Below, in pieces: positions 1 through 8,366 of a stretch of DNA of 64,000 nt (within the stretch, counting starts at the first letter, position 1; every line of letters begins with the position of its first letter). Both the position numbers and the translations under genes were made by a program. Origin of the DNA: Alphaproteobacteria bacterium (GTDB lineage Bacteria > Pseudomonadota > Alphaproteobacteria > Sphingomonadales > Emcibacteraceae). Location: positions 1 through 64,000 of the forward strand of contig JAGREE010000021.1 of the NCBI GenBank assembly GCA_020446675.1. The letters are read 5' to 3'. Below the pieces are notes generated by a model. It saw only the letters and a list, made by a program, of their open reading frames with translations. It was not told the origin of the DNA and made no database searches.

Positions 1-643
1 CGCAGCGCATTATGCCAGTAAGGCATCCCGTAGACAGATTGGGAATACGGCACAGGAAGCCGTTTTTGCCGCCGGGTTTATTGCTCTTTGTGCAAAAATG
101 GCAAAAGCGGATGGTGTTGTTACCCGTGATGAAATAAATGTCTTTAAAAAGGCTTTTCATGTTCCGCCAAAAGAGGCCAAGAAAGTGGGCTGGTTTTTTG
201 ACATGGCAAAAAAGGAGGTGGCGGGTTATGAGGCTTACGCTACACAGCTTTATCGCCAGTTTCATAATCAACCAGCGGTTCTGGAACAGGTTATCGATCT
301 TCTTTTTCATATTGCTATGGCTAATGGTGTAATGCATCCGGCGGAAATGGATTACCTGCTGGATGTTGCCAGAATATTCCATATCAACGAAAAAGATTTT
401 GCCCGAATAAGGGAAAGGCATTTGGGGCCTGATCAGAGTGATCCCTATAAAGTTCTGGGGCTTAACCCTGATTCTACAGACAAACAGATTAAATCGGCAT
501 ACCGGAAACTGATTAAGGAAAATCATCCCGATCTGCTTATGGCACAAGGCGTGCCTAAGGAATTGATCGATGTGGCAAATGAAAAATTGGCAGCGATTAA
601 TAATGCCTATGACAAAATTTCTAAGCCCCGGGGAATGAAATAG
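1..643 (+). CDS. djlA: DjlA-like co-chaperone (TerB + J domain), 5' end outside window
   Basis: The frame is open from base 2, so the true start lies before the window; an internal Met at 98 is not the start because the TerB-type sequence AAGFIALCAKMAKADG runs across it. The visible part has a TerB/DjlA-like helical domain (acidic, helix-rich, first ~140 residues) followed by a C-terminal J domain that starts near DPYKVLGL and carries the HPD motif (KENHPD) needed to stimulate DnaK ATPase. DjlA proteins are membrane-anchored DnaK co-chaperones; the N-terminal anchor would lie upstream and is not seen. It precedes the DMT transporter and the amidase by short gaps, an order common upstream of rnpB and dcw in alphaproteobacteria. 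Family assignment is firm; the cellular role is inferred. Confidence 0.88.
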   Translation, partial: AAHYASKASRRQIGNTAQEAVFAAGFIALCAKMAKADGVVTRDEINVFKKAFHVPPKEAKKVGWFFDMAKKEVAGYEAYATQLYRQFHNQPAVLEQVIDLLFHIAMANGVMHPAEMDYLLDVARIFHINEKDFARIRERHLGPDQSDPYKVLGLNPDSTDKQIKSAYRKLIKENHPDLLMAQGVPKELIDVANEKLAAINNAYDKISKPRGMK

Positions 644-651
644 GAAAAACG

Positions 652-1542
652 ATGCCGATAAGACATGTAATATTTGCTCTTTTTGTCTGTTTTATCTGGG
701 GGGTAAATTTTACAGTCTTGAAAGTCGGACTGCTCAGGTTGGATCCTTATTTGTTCGGTTTTCTCAGGTTTTCAATTGTCTTAGTACTTTTGCTGCCCTG
801 GCTGAAAATTGTTCCGGGCGAAATGATGAAACTTTTCATACTTGGAAATTTAATTGGCGGTTTTCAGTTTGCGCTCATTTTTCTTGGTATGGATATGACC
901 GACCATGTGTCAGCAATGTCAGTTGTTGTGCAAATGAACATACCTATAACCTTAATTATGGCGCATTTCTTTCTTGGAGAGCGAATGAGTTATTGGCGTA
1001 GTTTCGGTGTCATAATTTCATTTCTTGGGGTGGTTATTATTACTTTAGAGCCTGAAATTCTTGATGAAGGAATTGTTGTTTTTATTATTCTTACAGCAAC
1101 TGCTCTTTATTCTACTGGTGTTATTCTGATGCGAAAAATTACCAAAATTCCTGTTTTCCAGACACAGGCGTGGATATCATTTTACAGTGTCCCGGTATTT
1201 ATATTCATGACACTGGTTTTCGAGAAAAATCAGTTATCTCAACTTATAAGTCTAGATTATATTGGAATTTTGATGGTTCTTTATACCTCTATCCTATCAA
1301 CTATTGTCGGTTATGGCGGTGTAAATTATTTATTGAGGCAATATCCAGTTACTCTGATTTCCCCTTTTATGGTCAGTGTCCCGGTGTTTGCCACAATTGG
1401 GTCGGTCATTTTTCTGAATGAAGTGGTTACGCCGAAATTTATTTTGGGAGCAGTTGTGACATTAAGCGGTCTTGGAATAATCCATTACCGAGACTGGTTA
1501 CTAAAAAGACGTACAAAGGTAATTGCAAATGAAGGTAGTTAA
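652..1542 (+). CDS. EamA/DMT-family transporter
   Basis: A 296-residue very hydrophobic protein with about ten predicted membrane helices in two repeated halves, typical of the drug/metabolite transporter (EamA, formerly DUF6) family in length and layout. The N-terminal FIWGVNFTVLKVGL and the GxxxIxxxxxLGER segment near residue 105 are family hallmarks. These proteins sit in the inner membrane and usually export amino acids or metabolites; the substrate cannot be read here. The start ATG follows a GGAAA element 9 bases after the djlA stop. The last 14 bases overlap the amidase gene, so the two are probably translationally coupled. Confidence 0.88.
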   Translation: MPIRHVIFALFVCFIWGVNFTVLKVGLLRLDPYLFGFLRFSIVLVLLLPWLKIVPGEMMKLFILGNLIGGFQFALIFLGMDMTDHVSAMSVVVQMNIPITLIMAHFFLGERMSYWRSFGVIISFLGVVIITLEPEILDEGIVVFIILTATALYSTGVILMRKITKIPVFQTQAWISFYSVPVFIFMTLVFEKNQLSQLISLDYIGILMVLYTSILSTIVGYGGVNYLLRQYPVTLISPFMVSVPVFATIGSVIFLNEVVTPKFILGAVVTLSGLGIIHYRDWLLKRRTKVIANEGS

Positions 1543-2236
1543 ATCACCAAATTTTAATGACCGAAAGTCTTCCTCAATTAAATATATTATTTTTCATTAT
1601 ACGGGAATGTCTACGGGTGATGAGGCGCTGGAAAGATTATGCGATCCTGAGGCTTCTGTTAGCGCACATTATCTGATTGAGGAAGATGGGACAGTCTTTA
1701 ATATGGTTGATGAAGATAAAAGAGCATGGCATGCCGGGGTATCCAGATGGGAAAATGATGTGGATATTAATGACCTATCAATAGGCATTGAAATTGTTAA
1801 TCCGGGGCATTCTTACCCCGGATATGCAGGAGGATACAGAGCCTTTCCGGAGATGCAGATGGACGCGGTCAAAAAGTTATCACTGGGTATTATCAGGCGC
1901 CATGAAATCAGCCCCTTTTATATTTTAGGACACAGCGATGTTGCCTGGCGGCGAAAGATTGATCCCGGTGAATTATTCGACTGGCAAGGATTGGCGAAGG
2001 ATGGGATCGGATGCTGGCCGGAAACTGCTCAAATAGATAATGGAGAAGCTCTTGATAGTAAAAACTTTATCAAAAATCTGAAAATATTCGGATATGATAC
2101 AGATGGATGTGAGCAAAATATTTCTGAAATCACAGCGGCGTTTCAAAGACATTTCAGACAGTCCAATATTAATGGTGAACTGGACTTTGAAACATTTTAT
2201 CTGTTGGAGAGTCTATTAAAACAGAAAATCAGTTGA
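1529..2236 (+). CDS. N-acetylmuramoyl-L-alanine amidase (AmpD/AmiD type) with peptidoglycan-binding tail
   Basis: Residues ~10-160 form an Amidase_2 domain that cuts the MurNAc-L-Ala bond. Visible zinc-site and core motifs are IIFHYTGM (first His), SAHYLIEEDG, WHAGVSRW, SIGIEIVNPG and GHSDVAWRRKIDPGELFDW (second His and acidic/Lys region). The last ~65 residues (FGYD...ITAAFQRHFR...LDFETFYLLESLL) look like a divergent PG_binding_1 three-helix domain. No signal peptide is seen, which favours a cytoplasmic AmpD-like recycling role, though AmiD-like use is possible. I chose ATG 1529, 9 bases after AAAGG, over the in-frame TTG at 1523. It overlaps the transporter by 14 bases. Amidase next to rnpB and dcw fits peptidoglycan metabolism. 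Confidence 0.88.
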   Translation: MKVVKSPNFNDRKSSSIKYIIFHYTGMSTGDEALERLCDPEASVSAHYLIEEDGTVFNMVDEDKRAWHAGVSRWENDVDINDLSIGIEIVNPGHSYPGYAGGYRAFPEMQMDAVKKLSLGIIRRHEISPFYILGHSDVAWRRKIDPGELFDWQGLAKDGIGCWPETAQIDNGEALDSKNFIKNLKIFGYDTDGCEQNISEITAAFQRHFRQSNINGELDFETFYLLESLLKQKIS

Positions 2237-2438
2237 TGTCAGGCTTTAAATCTTCTGTGCCATGACGTGCATTTTGCTTGTCCGCAATAAGACCTTCAGG
2301 CAATGGATCAATAAGATCGCCTGTATTTGGACCGGCAGGGCCGTTTTTAATGACGATCCCCGATTTTTCGCAGGCGCATAAAATTACGAGTGCAAAAAGT
2401 GCTATATATCGAATTACAGGTTTTAAATTCATTTTCAT
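2229..2438 (-). CDS. small lipoprotein (LptM/YifL-like size), function unknown
   Basis: A 69-residue protein with a classic lipoprotein signal: charged MKMNLKPVIR, a hydrophobic stretch, then LCAC with the lipidated Cys at about residue 20. The mature part is short, Pro/Gly-rich and acidic (GPAGPNTGDLIDPLPEG). The frame stays open to 2546, but the extra 36 residues before the signal look like leader sequence, so ATG 2438 is chosen. It is convergent with the amidase and overlaps its last 8 bases. In size and layout it resembles the YifL/LptM lipoproteins found beside lysA, but the core motif is not clear enough to name it. Confidence 0.6.
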   Translation of the reverse strand: MKMNLKPVIRYIALFALVILCACEKSGIVIKNGPAGPNTGDLIDPLPEGLIADKQNARHGTEDLKPDIN

Positions 2439-2606
2439 AAAGAATTTTCTTCGTTGGGACTTTAGATTTCGCTCAATCTGCCCCAGAAAGATATATAATT
2501 CCAGTAAAAAATAGTTGATTGATCTATTTTGGTAACCATATAGCAATAATATTATGTTATTTTTTATGCGTAATATGTTCGAATCTAACGTGGATTATCG
2601 AAGATA

Positions 2607-2960
2607 ATGATAGAAAAAAATTCAGCTTTAAATTCAAAAGCAGCAAATAAAAATAATGTGCATGAGGGGCTTGAGGTGCTAAGGTCCCACAAAAGAAGGA
2701 CTGTGGTATGGCCTGCGGTGCTTCTTGTAAATGAGTTTGAATTTAAATGTACACTTTATGATATTTCACTGGGCGGGGTGCGTTTAAGGCTTGATTTGCC
2801 GCTGGCAACGGGCGCGAAAGTGAAAATCAAAATTAAGGATCTGGATTTTGCCAATGCGCTTGTGGCCTGGCATGCGGAGGATTTTGTCGGTCTTAGGTTT
2901 ATTGAGGACCCGGAAACGATGATAGAACTTTTGGGTGATTACGCTCACAATCTTATTTGA
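2607..2960 (+). CDS. single-domain PilZ protein (copy 1)
   Basis: A 117-residue protein whose residues ~27-115 form a PilZ domain. Both c-di-GMP-binding elements are present: RxxxR in RSHKRR near residue 27 and DxSxxG in YDISLGGVRL near residue 52, with the WHAEDFVGLRF strand after it. No signal peptide or membrane helix is seen, so it should be a cytoplasmic c-di-GMP receptor acting on a partner. Two similar proteins lie at 5839-6156 and 6235-6546. ATG 2607 lacks a strong Shine-Dalgarno. The domain is certain; the partner and process are unknown. Confidence 0.88.
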   Translation: MIEKNSALNSKAANKNNVHEGLEVLRSHKRRTVVWPAVLLVNEFEFKCTLYDISLGGVRLRLDLPLATGAKVKIKIKDLDFANALVAWHAEDFVGLRFIEDPETMIELLGDYAHNLI

Positions 2961-3025
2961 ATAATCCATAAGGAAATTCAGAGATATCTTGCAATTTTTG
3001 TTTCAAATAAGGTATTTTACAATTT

Positions 3026-3407
<382 letters not shown>

Positions 3408-3514
3408 ATATTTTTTCATAGAACCTATCTTAATATTTTCGGTGGATTTGGCACTGCTTCGTTGCTAACATCTTTATAAAAATAGATATGAGCAAAAGCA
3501 TAAGGGAAAGTACA

Positions 3515-5743
3515 ATGTCATTTTTAAAGAATTTGGCACTGTTATGGATAATGATCGCGATGGTTACAATTACACCTTCGGCCATAGCGGCTGGACTAAC
3601 AATCAAACAAATAACAGAAAATGGTGATCTGGCTGGTGCTGTCCCAAGAGGATTAAAGTATTCGCCGGATGGTAAGCGTGTAACGTTCTTAAAAGCGAGT
3701 GCTGAAGATGCCCGGGTTCTTGACTTATGGGAATATAATATTGCGGATAAAAAAGCGCAGATGCTGGTCAGGGCCAGTGATATCACAGGGGGTGAGGAAA
3801 AACTTTCTGAGGAAGAACGGGGACGCCGGGAACGAATGCGTATTACCAATTTGGGGATAGTTGATTTTTCCTGGTCTAAGGATGGAACGAAGTTGTTGTT
3901 TCCTCTGGGTGGGGATCTTTACGAATACTCACTGGAAAATAATAAAACCAATCGTCTGACGAATGATGAGGTTTATGAACTCGACAGCAGATTTTCACCG
4001 TTGGGCAATTTTGTGTCGTTTATTGAAGATGATAATATCCATATCGTTGATGTAAAGACCAAAACCCAAAAAACACTTACTACATCATCATCCCCTACTG
4101 TTAAAAATGGTGTGGCAGAATTTATTGCTATGGAGGAAATGGATCGGGATACAGGTTATTGGTGGTCAGATGATGAAAAATATATTGCCTATATTCAGTT
4201 TGATGAAAAGAGTGTTGATGAACGGGGCAGATATGAAATCATCCGCGACGGATTTAATGTTTTAAGGGAACGATACCCAAGGGCTGGCACACAAAATGTT
4301 ACGGTCAGACTTGGTATCATGACGATAGCAAGTGGTGAGACAAAATGGGTTGATCTTGGCAGTGATCAGGATATTTACTTGCCGCGGGTCGCGTGGGTGC
4401 CGGACAGCAGTGGAATTTTTTATCAGGTCGAAAATCGCGCACAGACAAGGCTCGAGCTTAATTTTGCAGATGCAAAGTCGGCAGTAAAAAGAAATATTCT
4501 GGTTGAAGAATCTGACAGCTGGATAAATTTAAATCATGGACTTTCTTTCCTGAAAAATGGTGCCGAGTTTCTCTGGCAATCAGAAAGAAGCGGGTTTAAC
4601 CATATATATCATTATAAAAATGATGGCACTCTGATCAATCAGCTCACTGATGGTGACTGGGTCGTCAGTGGCACTGTAAAAACTGATGAAAAAGAGGGAA
4701 ATATTTTTTTCCAGGCCAATGCCACAGATTATCTTGAGCAGCATTTATATAAAGTGGCACTGGACAGTGACAGACAAACAAATCCGGAAAAGGTGACATC
4801 AGAGCCGGGTTGGCATGATATTACATTTTCAAAAGTTGGGGACAGTTATATTGATCGGTATTCCACACCGGATGTGCCACCACAGGTTTCCATTCACAAT
4901 TTAAGCGGAATGAGGGAAATGTGGATTGAGGAAAACAGGCTGGACAAAAATCATCCCTATTATCCTTATAAAGATCAGCATATTAGTCCGGAGTTTGGGA
5001 CCATCAAAAATAAAGAAGGGGATATACTTCATTACAGGCTTTATAAACCGGCCAACATGGAAGCAGGTAAAAAATATCCGGTTATATTTGCGCTTTATGG
5101 CGGGCCAGGATCGCAGCTTGTCAGAAAGGCCTGGGACGATCCCTTGCATCAGGTCTGGGCCCAGGACGGCTATGTGGTTTTTACTCTTGATAACCGGGGG
5201 ACAAGCAATAAAGGAACTAAATTTGCCGGATCACTTTATCACAGGATGGGCAAGGTTGAAGTTGAAGATCAGGTCACAGGTGCTGAATTTCTAAAGCAAC
5301 TGGATTTTGTTGATGCTGCGCGCATTGGTGTTCAGGGGCATAGTTATGGCGGTTATATGGTATTGATGAGTATGTTTACGGCGCCGGATATATTTAAAGT
5401 AGGGGTGTCAGGTGCCCCGGTGACCGACTGGCGTTTATATGATACGCATTATACAGAACGCTTTCTTGGACTGCCGGGTGGTAAGGATGAAGCATATGAG
5501 AAAAGCAGTGTATTTCCATATATTGAAGGGCTAAAAGGCAACCTTCTCATCATGCATGGGCTTGCAGATGACAATGTGCTTTTTAATCATAGCAGTAAGC
5601 TTCTTGATGAACTTCAGCAAAGGGCAATTCAGTTTGATTTTATGGCTTATCCGGGTGAGACCCACCGGTTAGGCGCGGACCGTATGAGGAAACGGCATGT
5701 GCTTGAAACCATGAAACGTTATTTTGATGATCATCTTAAATGA
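3515..5743 (+). CDS. exported S9B prolyl oligopeptidase (dipeptidyl peptidase IV type)
   Basis: A 742-residue serine peptidase. Residues 1-26 form a signal peptide ending near AIAAG, so it is exported. An eight-bladed beta-propeller-like DPPIV_N region (~50-480) contains FIAMEEMDRDTGYWWS, the paired-Glu loop that binds the substrate N-terminus. The C-terminal alpha/beta hydrolase has the triad Ser610 in GHSYGG, Asp685 in LADDNV and His717 in GETHR. It probably removes X-Pro or related dipeptides from peptide N-termini. I chose ATG 3515 because it follows AAGGGAAAG; the in-frame ATG at 3488 has no Shine-Dalgarno and would put nine polar residues before the signal. It lies alone between rnpB and PilZ copy 2. 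Confidence 0.92.
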   Translation: MSFLKNLALLWIMIAMVTITPSAIAAGLTIKQITENGDLAGAVPRGLKYSPDGKRVTFLKASAEDARVLDLWEYNIADKKAQMLVRASDITGGEEKLSEEERGRRERMRITNLGIVDFSWSKDGTKLLFPLGGDLYEYSLENNKTNRLTNDEVYELDSRFSPLGNFVSFIEDDNIHIVDVKTKTQKTLTTSSSPTVKNGVAEFIAMEEMDRDTGYWWSDDEKYIAYIQFDEKSVDERGRYEIIRDGFNVLRERYPRAGTQNVTVRLGIMTIASGETKWVDLGSDQDIYLPRVAWVPDSSGIFYQVENRAQTRLELNFADAKSAVKRNILVEESDSWINLNHGLSFLKNGAEFLWQSERSGFNHIYHYKNDGTLINQLTDGDWVVSGTVKTDEKEGNIFFQANATDYLEQHLYKVALDSDRQTNPEKVTSEPGWHDITFSKVGDSYIDRYSTPDVPPQVSIHNLSGMREMWIEENRLDKNHPYYPYKDQHISPEFGTIKNKEGDILHYRLYKPANMEAGKKYPVIFALYGGPGSQLVRKAWDDPLHQVWAQDGYVVFTLDNRGTSNKGTKFAGSLYHRMGKVEVEDQVTGAEFLKQLDFVDAARIGVQGHSYGGYMVLMSMFTAPDIFKVGVSGAPVTDWRLYDTHYTERFLGLPGGKDEAYEKSSVFPYIEGLKGNLLIMHGLADDNVLFNHSSKLLDELQQRAIQFDFMAYPGETHRLGADRMRKRHVLETMKRYFDDHLK

Positions 5744-5744
5744 A

Positions 5745-5773
5745 GGTTAACAAAAAGTAACTATTTGTTAACC
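5745..5773. promoter_or_regulatory. 10-bp perfect inverted repeat with near-CtrA box before PilZ copy 2
   Basis: GGTTAACAAA (5745-5754) and TTTGTTAACC (5764-5773) are perfect reverse complements around a 9-base loop, starting directly after the peptidase stop codon. The right half also contains GTAA-N7-TTAACC (5757-5771), one mismatch from the CtrA consensus TTAA-N7-TTAA. It may be an operator for the PilZ gene at 5839 or a weak terminator; no T-run follows, which argues against a classic terminator. Confidence 0.4.
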
Positions 5774-5838
5774 TAAGCATATTATCCTAATGGTAAAATG
5801 GTTTTTCTTTGTTCGCCCATCATATTTTAAGGACTGAC

Positions 5839-6156
5839 ATGGCTATTAATGAAGTAAAAAAAATACTTAGGACAATGCGTAAGCATAACAGGAGAGCGGT
5901 TGTGCTCCCTGCAAAGCTTGATGTCGATGGTCAGTATCATAACTGTGTCGCATATGACGTGTCTTTGGGAGGTATACGTCTTAAAGTGGATGCCCCTATT
6001 GCGGCAAATTCCCAGGTCAATGTCAGAATTAAAGATACATCAAGTCATAGTGCAAATGTTGTATGGGCAGCAGAAGGGTTTGTCGGGCTAAATTTTAATG
6101 AAAGTCCGAATGCGATTAGAGTGGGACTGGGTGGACTTGCAAGTAACCTGAATTAA
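5839..6156 (+). CDS. single-domain PilZ protein (copy 2)
   Basis: A 105-residue cytoplasmic PilZ domain. RKHNR near residue 14 supplies RxxxR and AYDVSLGGIRLKV near residue 38 supplies DxSxxG; WAAEGFVGLNF is the late strand. It is close in length and pattern to copy 1 (VVLPA, SLGG, GFVGL in the same spacing), so the two look like a duplication. ATG 5839 follows AAGGA at an 8-base gap; the frame is open from 5809 but has no better start. A palindrome with a near-CtrA box lies 66 bases upstream. Likely a c-di-GMP receptor, target unknown. Confidence 0.88.
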   Translation: MAINEVKKILRTMRKHNRRAVVLPAKLDVDGQYHNCVAYDVSLGGIRLKVDAPIAANSQVNVRIKDTSSHSANVVWAAEGFVGLNFNESPNAIRVGLGGLASNLN

Positions 6157-6234
6157 TTAAGTAGGTGTAAAGGAAAGCATCTCTATATAATATTGATATA
6201 GTTGAGATTGCCGGGGAAGAATTTAAGTCGGGAC

Positions 6235-6546
6235 ATGATAATAAAATTGCAAAAAGAATTTCAAAAGCGTCGCAGTAAGCGTCAAAATGTTCTGATCAAA
6301 ACAAAATTGGAAATTGGAAGCTATTATTTTGACGCTGTGGCATATGACTTGTCATTGAGAGGCGCAAAAATCAAGCTCAATCTTCCCCTTGAACGGGGTT
6401 CCGATTTTCTTATTTCATTTAAAGGGCAAAGAAAAATCCCATCAAAGGTCACCTGGGTTAAGAACGGTTTTTTAGGTCTTGAATTTGTTTATTCACCAGA
6501 AGCTGTAAAAGGAATTTTTGGCAGCCTTGGCGATCGCCTGGATTAA
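6235..6546 (+). CDS. single-domain PilZ protein (copy 3, most diverged)
   Basis: About 103 residues. RRSKR near residue 10 keeps RxxxR and AYDLSLRGAKI near residue 36 keeps DxSxxG, although the second Gly of SLGG in its neighbours is Arg here. WVKNGFLGLEF is the late strand. The start is uncertain: ATG 6235 has only a weak upstream CGGGA, and TTG 6202 in the same frame would add 11 residues. It lies 78 bases after copy 2, probably co-transcribed, and is the last gene before the mraZ promoter region. Confidence 0.82.
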   Translation: MIIKLQKEFQKRRSKRQNVLIKTKLEIGSYYFDAVAYDLSLRGAKIKLNLPLERGSDFLISFKGQRKIPSKVTWVKNGFLGLEFVYSPEAVKGIFGSLGDRLD

Positions 6547-6747
6547 TCTTCATTTAGAAATTCTGATTCTTTGTTTCTGCCGAGTCTTTTGGCAGTTAAT
6601 GATATAATTTCACGTAATTAACATACTTATCCCATCAAAACCCATTTTGGCGGGGGTTGCTTATGTATCATCATGCATCCAGCTAATCAAATAAATATCT
6701 GGATAACCGATTGTAATTAAAGAATTTAATTTTTGCATATCCGGAAG

Positions 6748-6762
6748 TTAATGGATTGTTAA
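6748..6762 (+). promoter_or_regulatory. CtrA-type site upstream of mraZ
   Basis: TTAA-TGGATTG-TTAA, followed by CC: a full match to the alphaproteobacterial CtrA consensus TTAA-N7-TTAA. It lies 128 bases before the mraZ start, in a 343-base gene-free stretch (6547-6889) that otherwise holds only the MraZ-like repeats at 6784-6818 and A/T-rich DNA. CtrA control of division and cell-wall genes is known in Caulobacter; that it acts here is inferred. Confidence 0.6.
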
Positions 6763-6783
6763 CCCCATTTAAGTAATACTAAA

Positions 6784-6818
6784 TCCCATTGACGGGCATG
6801 ATATCCCATGATATTCCA
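6784..6818 (-). promoter_or_regulatory. probable MraZ operator array
   Basis: Read on the minus strand, four pentamers start exactly 10 bp apart: TGGAA (6818), TGGGA (6808), TGCCC (6798), TGGGA (6788), separated by 5-base spacers. E. coli MraZ binds direct TGGGN repeats with 5-base spacers in its own promoter, so this is the expected autoregulatory operator, here in reverse orientation with one degenerate unit. It is 72-106 bases upstream of the mraZ ATG. Confidence 0.6.
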
Positions 6819-6889
6819 TTTAAAGGAAGCGCTGGGAACATGTTCGCAACCATTAGATTTTTATTATTCAGGGATTTCTGTAAGACAAA

Positions 6890-7372
6890 ATGCCATTATT
6901 TATGTCGAAATATACCAACAAGGTGGACAGCAAGGGGCGGGTTTCCGTTCCAGCACAGTTTCGTGCTGCGTTACCTTCGGGCTTTCAGAAATCCATAGTT
7001 GTTTATCAGGCAGTTAATCACTATGCGATTGAATGCTGTGACCTGCTGCATATTGAAAAGGTAAATGAAAGCCTTGAAGGCTTTGCTCCCTACTCCGACG
7101 AGCACGATGAATTCAGTCTCGCTCTTATGTCGGGGCTGGTTGAACTTAGCTTTGATGGAAACGGCCGAATTATTCTACCGCAGGAACTTATGGAATTTGC
7201 AGGAATTAGTGACTATGCAACATTTGCCGGTAAGGGAAAAACATTTCAGATTTGGGAACCGGAAGCCTTCAAGCAGGAATTGGATAAGGCCCGTAACAAA
7301 GTGAAAGAGAAAAGGGGACTTCTGCGTTTCCAGGTAAGAAATGAAACGGGAGGTCAGAATGATCGCTCGTAA
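6890..7372 (+). CDS. mraZ: transcriptional regulator MraZ
   Basis: A 160-residue protein with two AbrB-like MraZ half-domains. The first shows KYTNKVDSKGRVSVPAQFR (DxKGR signature, residues ~7-25) and the second VELSFDGNGRIILPQELMEFAG (DxxGR, ~84-105). MraZ forms ring oligomers and represses or tunes the dcw operon by binding direct repeats upstream of itself. ATG 6890 is chosen because MPLFMSKY aligns with the usual MFLGxY start; there is no clear Shine-Dalgarno. It heads the cluster and overlaps rsmH by 14 bases. Confidence 0.95.
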   Translation: MPLFMSKYTNKVDSKGRVSVPAQFRAALPSGFQKSIVVYQAVNHYAIECCDLLHIEKVNESLEGFAPYSDEHDEFSLALMSGLVELSFDGNGRIILPQELMEFAGISDYATFAGKGKTFQIWEPEAFKQELDKARNKVKEKRGLLRFQVRNETGGQNDRS

Positions 7373-8366
7373 TTTTGATGGAAAAATTCCGGCCAATGAT
7401 ATGCATTATTCTGTTATGCTTAATGAAGTCCTTGAAGCACTGCGCACTAAAAAGGAAGGGACATATGTTGATGGGACATTTGGTGCCGGCGGATATAGTC
7501 GTGCGATCCTAGAGCAAGATGTTTCGATGCTATGGGCAATTGACCGCGATCCTTCTGTTAAGAATTATGCCCAAAAGCTTCGTGAAGAATTTCCGGGTAA
7601 ATTTCAACTGTTGCAAGGCTGTTTTTCCGATATGGAAAAATTGCTGAAAGAAAACGGACAGGAATATGTTGATGGTATCGTCCTTGATATCGGTGTTTCT
7701 TCCATGCAACTGGATCAGGCCGAAAGAGGGTTTTCATTCATGCAGGATGGACCGCTTGATATGAGAATGGGTGGCGATGGCCCGACGGCAGCTGATATTG
7801 TGAATACAAAAGAAGAAGAAGAGCTTGCTGATATCATTTATAATTACGGTGAGGAACGGGCGTCACGTCGGGTGGCGCGTGCAATTGTAAAAGCGCGTGC
7901 AGTGAAGAATTTTGCAAGAACTCTGGAGCTTTCGGAAGTTGTTGAAAAAGCTGTAGGTGGGCCAAAATATAAAAAAGGCAAACGGCAAATCCACGGGGCA
8001 ACCAGAACATTTCAGGCACTCCGGATATATGTAAATGATGAACTAGGTGAATTAAAACGCGGGCTTGAGGCAGCAGAAAAAATGCTAGCTCCTGGCGGGC
8101 GACTTTGCGTTGTTACATTTCATTCCCTTGAAGACCGGATCGTAAAGGAATTTTTTAAACTCAGAAGCGGCGAAAGCTCGCTGGGTTCACGTCATTTACC
8201 CTTACAGGAACTGAATTTACAGCAGCCTACTTTTGAAATGATATTCAGGGGTGGAAAAAAGGCTTCAGCAGAAGAAATAAAAGTGAATGTCCGTTCACGC
8301 TCAGCAAAATTGCGAGCAGCGGAGAGAACCAATGCACCAGCTTGGGCACAGGAGACTATATCATGA
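7359..8366 (+). CDS. rsmH: 16S rRNA (cytosine-1402-N4)-methyltransferase RsmH
   Basis: A 335-residue SAM-dependent methyltransferase that modifies C1402 in the ribosomal decoding centre (formerly MraW). HYSVMLNEVLEAL at the N-terminus, GTFGAGGYSRAIL (SAM motif I), DIGVSSMQLDQAERGFSF, GPLDMRM and VVTFHSLEDRIVK are all family signatures. ATG 7359 follows GGGAGG at 5 bases and is preferred to ATG 7341. It overlaps mraZ by 14 bases and shares ATGA with ftsL. Confidence 0.97.
   Translation: MIARNFDGKIPANDMHYSVMLNEVLEALRTKKEGTYVDGTFGAGGYSRAILEQDVSMLWAIDRDPSVKNYAQKLREEFPGKFQLLQGCFSDMEKLLKENGQEYVDGIVLDIGVSSMQLDQAERGFSFMQDGPLDMRMGGDGPTAADIVNTKEEEELADIIYNYGEERASRRVARAIVKARAVKNFARTLELSEVVEKAVGGPKYKKGKRQIHGATRTFQALRIYVNDELGELKRGLEAAEKMLAPGGRLCVVTFHSLEDRIVKEFFKLRSGESSLGSRHLPLQELNLQQPTFEMIFRGGKKASAEEIKVNVRSRSAKLRAAERTNAPAWAQETIS

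Noticed and set aside
6638..6660. AACCC...GGGTT hairpin after PilZ copy 3
   Set aside because: Short stem and no T-run, far from the stop codon; not convincing as a terminator.
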